In this document: positions 57,450-64,000 of the stretch, in pieces
Layout of the letters: each line of letters begins with the position of its first letter
How positions within the stretch are numbered: position 1 is the first letter of the stretch
Assembly: GCF_039602135.1 (NCBI RefSeq)
Contig: NZ_CP125942.1
Location: 372,001 to 436,000 of the forward strand
DNA: 64,000 nt
From: Glutamicibacter sp. B1
GTDB taxonomy: Bacteria > Actinomycetota > Actinomycetes > Actinomycetales > Micrococcaceae
Reading direction: 5' to 3'
Program-made: the position numbers and the translations under genes
Notes under the pieces: generated by a model
The model's input: the letters and a program-made list of their open reading frames with translations, nothing else
What the model was told of the DNA's origin: nothing
The model's database searches: none

Positions 57450-58727
57450 ATGGCAGCGGTAACTGCGCCAGATCATGTTGTCATTGTCGGCGCCGGATTC
57501 GTCGGTTTGTCCACGGCTTGGTACCTACAAGAAGCCGGTGTCAAAGTCACCGTTGTTGACCGTGGCGGCGTAGCCTCGGGATCTTCCTGGGGTAACGCCG
57601 GATGGCTGACCCCGGCGCTCACCCTACCGATTGCCGAGCCATCGATCTTCTCGCAGGGTTTGAAGATGATGCTGGATCCTGCTTCGCCGCTGTACATCCC
57701 GCTGAAGGCCGATGCTAAGCTGCTGCGCTTCCTGCTCGGCTTCACCTGGCACTCCACCCCCAAGAAGTGGGAAGAAGCCATGCGCATCTTCTCCGAGGTG
57801 GGACACACCGGCCTGGATGCCTTCGATGAGATCGCCGAAGACACTGCTGCGGGACCGGGGACCAAGGAGAAGACCAAGCCTGCCGACCCATTCCTGACCG
57901 GCTTCATCTCCATGAAGGATCGTGACGCGTTGCTGCACGAGTTCGAGATGATCCACAAGACCGGCGGGCACGTCGACTTTGACCTGCTCAGTGGCGATCG
58001 GCTGCGCGACATCGAACCGACCCTGTCCGACAACGTTGTTGCTGGCGTGGCCATTAAGGGCCAGCGCTACATCAACCCGCCGAAGTTCATGGAGTCGCTG
58101 GCCGAGTCCGTGATCGCTCGTGGTGGGGACATCATCGGCACCTTCAACGTCACCGACGTGCGCGACAACGGTTCCTCCGTGACGGTCATCGGCTCCGAGG
58201 GCCGTGCCATCACCGCCGACCACGTAGTGCTCGCCACCGGTGCCTGGATGACTGATATCGCCAGCAAGTTCGGTGTGAAGGTCGTCGTCCAGGCTGGCCG
58301 TGGCTACTCCTTCACGGTTGAGCCAGAAGACATGCCAACTCACCCGATTTACTTCCCTACCCAGCGTGTGGCCTGCACCCCGCTGGGCGACCGCTTCCGC
58401 ATCGCCGGCACCATGGAGTTCCGCGACGTCAACCACAAGCTGGAGCCCAAGCGCATCGAGGCCATCGTTGCCGCTGCAACCCCGGTTTACAAGGGCATCA
58501 ACTGGGAGAACCGCAAGGAAGAGTGGGTTGGCGGGCGCCCCTGCACCGCCGACGGCCTGCCGCTGGTCGGCCAGACCGCTTCCTCACGCGTCTCGGTGGG
58601 CGGCGGACACGGCATGTGGGGCGTGGCCCTTGGCCCGCTGACCGGCAAGATTCTGGCTGCCCAGATCACCGGACAGTCTGTGCCAGCCATCGCGCGCCAC
58701 TTCAACCCGCTGCGCAACGGCTTCTAA
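57450..58727 (+). CDS. FAD-dependent amino-acid oxidoreductase (DadA-like)
   Basis: 425 aa. FAD-binding Rossmann motif DHVVIVGAGFVGLSTAWYLQ then VTVVDRGGVASGSSWGNAGWL, a DAO-type substrate domain (FSVE-like region RGYSFTVEPEDMPTHP, GTMEFRDVNHKLEPKRI) and the C-terminal FAD motif VGGRPCTADGLPLVGQ...GGGHGMWGVALGPLTGK. It resembles D-amino-acid dehydrogenase DadA or related sarcosine/D-amino-acid oxidases. Codon use is visibly more GC-rich at third positions and more uniform than in its neighbours, suggesting high expression or foreign origin. AGGAGAG 7 nt before ATG 57450 decides the start. Confidence 0.88.
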   Translation: MAAVTAPDHVVIVGAGFVGLSTAWYLQEAGVKVTVVDRGGVASGSSWGNAGWLTPALTLPIAEPSIFSQGLKMMLDPASPLYIPLKADAKLLRFLLGFTWHSTPKKWEEAMRIFSEVGHTGLDAFDEIAEDTAAGPGTKEKTKPADPFLTGFISMKDRDALLHEFEMIHKTGGHVDFDLLSGDRLRDIEPTLSDNVVAGVAIKGQRYINPPKFMESLAESVIARGGDIIGTFNVTDVRDNGSSVTVIGSEGRAITADHVVLATGAWMTDIASKFGVKVVVQAGRGYSFTVEPEDMPTHPIYFPTQRVACTPLGDRFRIAGTMEFRDVNHKLEPKRIEAIVAAATPVYKGINWENRKEEWVGGRPCTADGLPLVGQTASSRVSVGGGHGMWGVALGPLTGKILAAQITGQSVPAIARHFNPLRNGF

Positions 58728-58764
58728 CCAGTTCTGCTCCACATCAGGAACCTGAGTAAAGTGA

Positions 58765-58814
58765 ATCGGCGCGAACTCAAACCATGGTGGGATCGCGCCG
58801 GTTCGTTCTTTTAA
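58765..58814 (+). terminator. Terminator after the FAD oxidoreductase
   Basis: Stem CGGCGCGA/TCGCGCCG followed by GTTCGTTCTTTT. Confidence 0.8.
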
Positions 58815-59665
58815 GCGTGTCGCGTGGATTCGCCGGCCAACACCGATCGGTACCCTTCACGGTATCCGGGGAACTGCAAAGTGAAGCCCGTGGCCAATAG
58901 CTTGTCATTGCGGATGCGCCGGTTGGCCGCGCGACGCACTGCTGGTTCGGTGGCTTGCTGTGGGACCGGCAGACTTAGCTGTTGGGCGAGGAAGGTATAG
59001 ATCTCGCCGATCTGCGCAGGCTCGTTGTCGGTGACCATGTAGATCTGCGTGCCGGTTTCGTCCAGGGCGGCGCTGTGTACGATTGCCTGGGCCAGATCGT
59101 CGCGGTGGATGCGATTGGTCCAATGCGATTCGAGCGGTGTTCGAGCGCTGGCATCACGTACCTGATTGATCAGATGGTTACGACCCGGTCCGTAAATTCC
59201 GGAAGCGCGCAGGATGGTCACCGGCAAACCCGAATCGAGTAGCACCTGCTCGGTATCGGCCAGCACCTGTGAAGTTGGGCGGTTGGGCGCTACCTCGGTG
59301 GACTCATCGATCCATTCGCCCTCGCCACCACCCGAAACGGCCGAAGAAGAAACATAAATGAAGCGCCTGAGCTGCGGTGCCTGCACCTTCAACCGGGAAA
59401 CCAGCTCCTTAGCCACTTCCAAGTAACTGCGGGTGTAAGCCTCCACGGTGCGAGCCGCCGGGACCGGAGTGAACACCACGACCTCGGTCTCGGGGTTGAA
59501 TTGTGGCCAAGAAGCGGGTTGGAGCAGGTCGACATCCTGACCGGTGAAACTTGTCGGCAGCTTAGCGCTATTGCGTCGCCAGCCGGTGACCTGATCTCCA
59601 GCACGGGCAAAACGTAAGCCCGCCTCGATGGCGACATCACCGGCACTGACTAGTAAAACCTGCAC
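58811..59665 (-). CDS. NAD-dependent epimerase/SDR-family protein
   Basis: 284 aa. Atypical/extended SDR: VQVLLVSAGDVAIEAGLRFARAGDQVTGWRR is the nucleotide-binding start with a degenerate Gly motif, VVVFTPVPAARTVEAY, IYVSSSAVSGGGEGEW, ILRASGIYGPGRNHLI and DDLAQAIVHSAAL follow, all usual for YeeZ/GalE-like proteins. Substrate unknown. GTG 59665 chosen for GGAG 4-5 nt upstream; the open frame extends 20 codons further without similarity. Its stop falls inside the terminator of the convergent gene. Confidence 0.85.
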   Translation of the reverse strand: MQVLLVSAGDVAIEAGLRFARAGDQVTGWRRNSAKLPTSFTGQDVDLLQPASWPQFNPETEVVVFTPVPAARTVEAYTRSYLEVAKELVSRLKVQAPQLRRFIYVSSSAVSGGGEGEWIDESTEVAPNRPTSQVLADTEQVLLDSGLPVTILRASGIYGPGRNHLINQVRDASARTPLESHWTNRIHRDDLAQAIVHSAALDETGTQIYMVTDNEPAQIGEIYTFLAQQLSLPVPQQATEPAVRRAANRRIRNDKLLATGFTLQFPGYREGYRSVLAGESTRHA

Positions 59666-59933
59666 GTGACTCCTTGACCGAAAACAAAAGATCGTTCCTT
59701 CTAGGGTAGAACGCTGGCGGGTCAAGGCGCTGCACTAGAGTTCATATATGTCGGCCCGAGCCAGCGAAGTGGCACGCGAACCCCAAACGGGCTATCAACT
59801 AAACGCGATCTAGCGACCTAAATTCTCCGGAATGCTAAGTCCTTCCCGGGGTGGAACACGGGGTGCGAAAACCGAGTACAATTCTAAATGTTCGAAAGTT
59901 TGTACTAGTTTTGGGTAATGGTGAGGTGGAGCT

Positions 59934-60350
59934 TTGAGCAACGCAGAGCCTTTTGTGCCGGAGCCTTCTAGCGCAGGTCCGGTGCAGGCCGTATCAGCGA
60001 TGGGATTCCCTTCGCCTGCCCGGGACTATTTTGACGGTGGTCTGGATCTGAACAGGTTGCTGGTCAAGGATCGAGTGTCAACCTTCATTATGCGCGTTAG
60101 TGGCAATGCCATGCGCTCTGCAGGAATTCACGATGGCGACGAAGTCATTGTGGACCGTTCACTCTCCGTCCGTGATGGCTCGGTGGTCATCGTCAATCTT
60201 AACGGCCAGATGCTGGTGCGACGCTGGCACATTGATGGACCCAAAGTCGGATTACTCAGCGACGAATCACCATTACCTGTGTGGCTAACCGAAGGCGATG
60301 AAGTCGGTGTCTTCGGAGTGATTACAAGGTGTCTACATTATGTCCGTTGA
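59934..60350 (+). CDS. UmuD-like protein lacking the protease residues
   Basis: 138 aa, same length and layout as E. coli UmuD, the SOS-mutagenesis partner of Umu[21 protein letters not shown] matches the UmuD region around the self-cleavage site. However, the catalytic GDSM block reads SGNAM, so the nucleophilic Ser is Ala, and the Lys dyad region reads LVRRW, so the Lys is Arg. Self-cleavage should be impossible. An internal ATG at 60000 encodes MGFPSP, exactly the start of the processed form UmuD'. The TTG 59934 start has GAGGTG 5 nt upstream. Overlaps umuC by 11 nt. Confidence 0.85.
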   Translation: MSNAEPFVPEPSSAGPVQAVSAMGFPSPARDYFDGGLDLNRLLVKDRVSTFIMRVSGNAMRSAGIHDGDEVIVDRSLSVRDGSVVIVNLNGQMLVRRWHIDGPKVGLLSDESPLPVWLTEGDEVGVFGVITRCLHYVR

Positions 60351-61629
60351 CCACGTGTCCCTAGTGGACGTGAACAACTTTTATGTCTCCTGCGAGCGAG
60401 CCTTCGACTACTCCTTACGTAACCGACCGGTCGTCGTGCTTTCGAACAATGATGGGTGTGTTGTCGCGCGATCCCAAGAAGCCAAAGACCTAGGTATCGC
60501 CACCGGTGAACCGTTCTTTAAGATCCAGCGGCTCATGGATAGCCACAACCTGGCGGTACGTTCGAGCAACTATGAGCTCTACGGCGATATGTCCGCGCGA
60601 GTTATGGAATTGCTGGGCCGCTATGGAACTTGGCATGAGGTCTACTCCATTGATGAATCATTCATCGGTTTGGAAGGCAACCTCGAACAGGTGCGTAGCA
60701 CCGCGGCTCAGATTCGAAAGGCCATTGATAAGAGTATCGGTGTCCCTGTTTGTGTGGGGGTCTCTTCGACAAAAACACTGGCCAAGTTGGCTAACCACAT
60801 CGCCAAGCACAATCCAGGACTTGGTGGCGTATGTGTTCAGCAACTGATGGATCGTTCTGTGTTGGACAATATTCTCTCCCGCGTTCCAGTCACTGATGTT
60901 TGGGGCGTCGGAAGGAAATCCGGGGCCAAGCTCACGAGCATGGGTATTGAAACGATCGCGGACTTACGGGATGCCGACCCGTTGCTTATCCGCAAAAAGT
61001 TTTCCGTGGTTCTTCAACGTACCGTTTTTGAACTCAACGGGCAGCGTTGCATCGGGCCCGTGGAAGAACGCGCCGACCGTGGACAGGTCATGTTCACCAG
61101 GTCCTTTTCGACTCCGGTACGAACTTACGAGGCAATGGAAGAAGTCATGTCCATCTACGCGCAAAAGGCCGCCAGCCGATTGGCCAGTGAAGGACGCTAT
61201 GCCACGTTATTAACCGTCACTGCAGGCACCAGCAGGTTTGCTCAGGGCGAGGCCTCGTTCCCCAGCGCCCAAGTACGCCTCCCACGACCGACACGAGATC
61301 CAATTCTGCTCAGCAAACTAGCCATCGCAGCCATGCGGGACTTGATGCAGCCAGGAATGGACTATGTGCGCGGGGGAGTAATCCTATCGGGGCTCAGCGA
61401 TTCGCCAGGAGAAAAACAACTAGACCTATTTGAACTTGGAGACGGGCAAGAGGAAGAACAGAAGAATGTTTCTTCGGTAGTCCAGGATATTTCCGCACGC
61501 TTCGGCGCAAAGTCCATCGGCTTGGGGCCTGCAGGAATGGCGCAGAGTCCGCAGTGGACGATGAAACGCGAACACATATCCCAGCGCTACACCACCGAAT
61601 GGGATGAGCTTTTAGAAGTTCGCGCCTAG
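60340..61629 (+). CDS. umuC: UmuC-type Y-family DNA polymerase
   Basis: 429 aa. Error-prone translesion polymerase (DNA polymerase V catalytic subunit type). Y-family motifs: [42 protein letters not shown], the catalytic [14 protein letters not shown] with metal-binding Asp/Glu, [20 protein letters not shown], and the helix-hairpin-helix [24 protein letters not shown] UmuC-specific C-terminal domain follows (DUF4113-like end [15 protein letters not shown]). It overlaps the UmuD-like gene by 11 nt, so the two are translationally coupled. Only one GTTCGA half-site is seen upstream of the pair; a full SOS box was not found. Confidence 0.94.
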   Translation: MSVDHVSLVDVNNFYVSCERAFDYSLRNRPVVVLSNNDGCVVARSQEAKDLGIATGEPFFKIQRLMDSHNLAVRSSNYELYGDMSARVMELLGRYGTWHEVYSIDESFIGLEGNLEQVRSTAAQIRKAIDKSIGVPVCVGVSSTKTLAKLANHIAKHNPGLGGVCVQQLMDRSVLDNILSRVPVTDVWGVGRKSGAKLTSMGIETIADLRDADPLLIRKKFSVVLQRTVFELNGQRCIGPVEERADRGQVMFTRSFSTPVRTYEAMEEVMSIYAQKAASRLASEGRYATLLTVTAGTSRFAQGEASFPSAQVRLPRPTRDPILLSKLAIAAMRDLMQPGMDYVRGGVILSGLSDSPGEKQLDLFELGDGQEEEQKNVSSVVQDISARFGAKSIGLGPAGMAQSPQWTMKREHISQRYTTEWDELLEVRA

Positions 61630-61698
61630 AACTGGGAAGATCATCCGCGCCACAGAAACTTTCGGCGTCTTCGCAGAACGGAGTGGGAGGATAAAAAG

Positions 61699-62964
61699 AT
61701 GGCTACTCACGTCAGACAGCTCATGTCGTTTGGAATGCTCGCGATGCTCCTGCTGAGCAGTTGCAGTGCGCCCGGTTCGCCAACAGATACGTCAAGTACC
61801 AACGAGCCGTCATCGTCGGCGTCCTCTTCGGTGTCGTCTTCAGCTAGCAGCCAATCACCGCGAACTAGCCCGAACACCTCGCCGACAGCAACGCCCACAC
61901 CAACTCCGAGCCAAGAGCCGACGGTGCGAGCGCAGGCTGAAGAACTTGTGGACCAGATGACGGTAGAGCAACAGGCCGCAAGTTTGGTGATGGCGGGCGT
62001 TCCGGCGACCGGCGCGAGTACCGGTGAACTGAAGGCAATGAAAGAGCAGGGGATCTCTAACGTCTTCTTACGGGGCCGTTCGCAGCTGTCACTCAAGCAG
62101 ACCGCTACGAAAGTCGGGGCTATAACTAAAACCCTCAAATCCAATGTCCCTGAGGACCTTGCGGTATGGGTGGCCACCGACCAAGAAGGCGGATTTGTCA
62201 GGGTGTTACAGGGTTCTGGATTTACTGAATTGCCTACCGCCACAAAACAAGGGCAATGGAGCAGTGAGAAATTAGCCTCGAACATCACGCAAGTCGGCGA
62301 AGAACTGGCTGAAGCCGGCATTAACGTGAACCTCGCCCCGGTGGCAGATGTAGTTCCCGCAAAAATCGGTACCAAGAACGCACCCATCCGGTATTTTGGT
62401 AGGCAGTATGGCAACACCGCTGAAACGGTGACTTCCGCTATTACTACCGTCACCGATGCTCTGAATTCTGCCGGGGTGCAACCAGTCGTCAAACACTTCC
62501 CAGGATTGGGTCGGGTAGCAAAGAATACTGATACTTCTAGCGGAGTTACCGACACCGTGATTGGCACGGACGCCACCGACCTTGAGCCTTTTAAAGAGGC
62601 AATCGATCAAGGAAATTCGTGGATTATGATCTCCAACGCCCGTTATACAGAACTTGATGCTCAAAACGATGCGCCCTTCTCAGAGAAGATCATCACCGGG
62701 CTACTGCGCCAGGACATGGGATATGAGGGAGTGGTAATTTCCGATGACCTCTGCGAGGCTAAGCAAATTGCCTCGGTAGATATGGGACAACGAGCCGTGA
62801 AATTTGTGGAGGCCGGAGGCACTGTGCCACTTTGTGTTAATTCCGATCAGGCAATCGTCATGGCCAAGGCACTGAGCAATGAAGCCAAAAAAGACCAGAA
62901 GTTCGCAGACAAGGTCCGTGAAGCAGCGGTGGTGGAGCTAGAAGCGAAACTTCGCCAACAGTGA
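61699..62964 (+). CDS. Lipoprotein glycoside hydrolase family 3 (NagZ-like)
   Basis: 421 aa. Signal peptide with lipobox LLLSSC (Cys about residue 22) and a Ser/Thr/Pro linker to about residue 75. The GH3 barrel has DQMTVEQQAASLVMAGVP, VWVATDQEGGFVRVLQG, NVNLAPVADV, VVKHFPGLGRVAKNTD and the nucleophile Asp in GVVISDDLCEAK. NagZ-type enzymes release N-acetylglucosamine from wall fragments; in them the acid/base His-Asp pair lies in the loop after KHFPGHG, which here has no His. Shine-Dalgarno GGGAGG before ATG 61699. Wall turnover is the likely role. Confidence 0.88.
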   Translation: MATHVRQLMSFGMLAMLLLSSCSAPGSPTDTSSTNEPSSSASSSVSSSASSQSPRTSPNTSPTATPTPTPSQEPTVRAQAEELVDQMTVEQQAASLVMAGVPATGASTGELKAMKEQGISNVFLRGRSQLSLKQTATKVGAITKTLKSNVPEDLAVWVATDQEGGFVRVLQGSGFTELPTATKQGQWSSEKLASNITQVGEELAEAGINVNLAPVADVVPAKIGTKNAPIRYFGRQYGNTAETVTSAITTVTDALNSAGVQPVVKHFPGLGRVAKNTDTSSGVTDTVIGTDATDLEPFKEAIDQGNSWIMISNARYTELDAQNDAPFSEKIITGLLRQDMGYEGVVISDDLCEAKQIASVDMGQRAVKFVEAGGTVPLCVNSDQAIVMAKALSNEAKKDQKFADKVREAAVVELEAKLRQQ

Positions 62965-62993
62965 TTAGACGTCGACTCCGACATCAATAAGAA

Positions 62994-63037
62994 AGGTCCG
63001 GGGCACATTCCTACTCGCTAGGATGCGTCCCGGACCT
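62994..63037. terminator. Bidirectional terminator
   Basis: Arms AGGTCCGGG and CCCGGACCT with an additional imperfect inner stem, between the convergent GH3 and peptidase-like genes. Confidence 0.75.
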
Positions 63038-63058
63038 GGTCTTATGGAAAGCTAAGAA

Positions 63059-64000
63059 CTACTTGGTCTTTGGCTTTCCGGTGTTACCGGACACGATGTC
63101 CAGTACCTGTGCACGGTCTTCGCTGGCGTTGTGCAGGTGAAGCAACAGCGCCTTGGAATCCTTAGTGCTATCGGCAACCGTGACCGGAATCTTGTTGCCC
63201 TTCAGATCGGTGAACAGTGAGCCTTCTGCACCAAAATCAACCTGTGGCGTTGCCACATTGAAGTTGATCCAGTCGGTCTGGTCCACTGGAACCATTGAGC
63301 CAGCGTCATCGGTGTTGTACCAGGAGTAGCCAAGGACACGGTAGGAAATCTCGGCCGCGTCATCGCTCAGGCCCAGGGCCGAAAGCGAGACCGGCAAGAT
63401 TGCCGTGTTGGTGTCGTAGCTGTTGGTATCAACATCGCCGAGCACGCCATTCACTGGCTGCAAATCGACCTGCTTGCCGGTGGCAAGATCGAAGGTCGCT
63501 GCCAGATCCAGATCCAATTCATCGATGACGGTGGTGAAGGTGACAAAGTCGGCCTTACCATCAGCGTTCGTATCGATCTCAACGTCCAGTTCACTGCCAC
63601 CAGCTAAGTGAGCCCAGTTCTCCCAGGTTGAGATACCGATGTTCAACTGACCATCAGCCACGCCGGTACGGCCAGCGGTGCTCGATGCGCCCACATACTG
63701 CAGGTCCATGGACCGTGCTGCAGGGATCGAATCCAAGGAAGCATCGCCACGGTCGCTCGAAGCGCCGAGTTCAAAGGCACCGAGTAGGGAGGTCACTTCG
63801 GTAGCGCCTTCGCCAGCGGTAATGCCCTTGCCCTTCAGATCGAGGGTCGTGGTGTTTGAACCCTTCTTCAGCTTCTTGACCTTGCCGGACATATCAGCGA
63901 CCAGCTTAGGAGCTGCCTGAACTGGAACACGCAAGGTTGGAGCGGTGCTACTGGTCAGCTCGACACGACCGGTGGCATCGGCAAGCCATGCACGCGACAG
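63059..64000 (-). CDS. Secreted protein C-terminal part, probably S8-type peptidase
   Basis: Only the last 313 codons are in the window; the frame continues past 64000. The visible part has no catalytic triad. It consists of beta-rich modules: AWLADATGRVELTSSTAPTLRVPVQAAPK, GQLNIGISTWENWAHLAGGSELDVEIDTNADGKADFVTFT and a terminal Fn3-like segment. The Asp-rich NTNADGKADF motif looks like a calcium-binding dockerin-type turn. I recall this arrangement at the C-terminus of large actinobacterial subtilase-family (S8) exoproteins, so that is the best guess. The protease domain would be outside the window. Confidence 0.6.
   Translation of the reverse strand: MSRAWLADATGRVELTSSTAPTLRVPVQAAPKLVADMSGKVKKLKKGSNTTTLDLKGKGITAGEGATEVTSLLGAFELGASSDRGDASLDSIPAARSMDLQYVGASSTAGRTGVADGQLNIGISTWENWAHLAGGSELDVEIDTNADGKADFVTFTTVIDELDLDLAATFDLATGKQVDLQPVNGVLGDVDTNSYDTNTAILPVSLSALGLSDDAAEISYRVLGYSWYNTDDAGSMVPVDQTDWINFNVATPQVDFGAEGSLFTDLKGNKIPVTVADSTKDSKALLLHLHNASEDRAQVLDIVSGNTGKPKTK

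Noticed and set aside
59880..59900. SOS (LexA) box upstream of the UmuD-like gene
   Set aside because: Only one GTTCGA half-site is present; the expected left arm does not match the actinobacterial consensus, so no operator is called.

Overview
The window looks like chromosome from a Gram-positive actinobacterium of the Micrococcaceae (Arthrobacter/Glutamicibacter type). Reasons: the purSQL order, a RamB-type regulator next to the glyoxylate-shunt genes, a DUF222-HNH protein, UmuDC-like genes, CitMHS with a CitA/CitB-type pair, many lipoproteins with Ser/Thr-rich linkers, moderate-to-high GC by eye, and many apparently leaderless genes in which a TANNNT -10 box sits exactly 6 nt before ATG or GTG. 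The genus is an inference.

Layout. 0-3.6 kb: start of a flavin-dependent oxidoreductase and the purSQL operon (minus strand). 3.8-9.5 kb: a YchJ-like SEC-C protein, an ankyrin lipoprotein, rlmC, a Na+/H+ antiporter, an SSI-type lipoprotein and a conserved protein annotated as 3-methyladenine glycosylase. 9.7-15.8 kb: a SRPBCC-epimerase fusion, the stub of a second glycosylase-like gene, a DinB protein, and a citrate transporter divergent from a CitA/CitB-like two-component pair. 15.8-18.8 kb: an APH(3')-like kinase, a PadR/HAAS pair and a GNAT acetyltransferase. 19-22.1 kb: Tat-exported PhoD whose 3' end is repeated 1.45 kb downstream, bracketing a lipoprotein gene and gene debris. 22.1-27.4 kb: lysC, a DUF4287-like protein, an MFS exporter/MarR operon, and recR. 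27.5-34 kb: dnaX with a very long repeat-rich tail, gluQ, the SRP RNA, a DUF222-HNH protein and tRNA-Ser(GGA).

34-42 kb: a VOC protein, an isopenicillin-N-synthase-like oxygenase, a ParB/VapB-like small protein with a LytR_C protein, a DsbA-like protein, a DUF1275 protein, an amino-acid permease, a histidine phosphatase and a hydrolase. 42-49 kb: aceB and aceA (glyoxylate shunt), then ramB with an ATPase gene. 49.5-57 kb: a lipoprotein, a ClpC-like unfoldase, and a compact locus of a NarL-type response regulator, a 59-aa secreted two-cysteine peptide and a histidine kinase. 57-64 kb: an FAD amino-acid oxidoreductase, an epimerase, umuD-like/umuC, a GH3 lipoprotein and the C-terminus of a secreted protein (probably an S8 peptidase).

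Most of the window is housekeeping chromosome. The less ordinary parts are: (1) the peptide/kinase/regulator locus at 53.4-55.6 kb with a repeated ACTTGAAAGT box, which could be a small secreted-peptide sensing system; (2) a UmuD homologue that lacks both catalytic residues and has a Met exactly at the UmuD' start; (3) the 79-bp repeat of the phoD 3' end; (4) the remnant at 11.1 kb that differs from its intact relative mostly at wobble positions.
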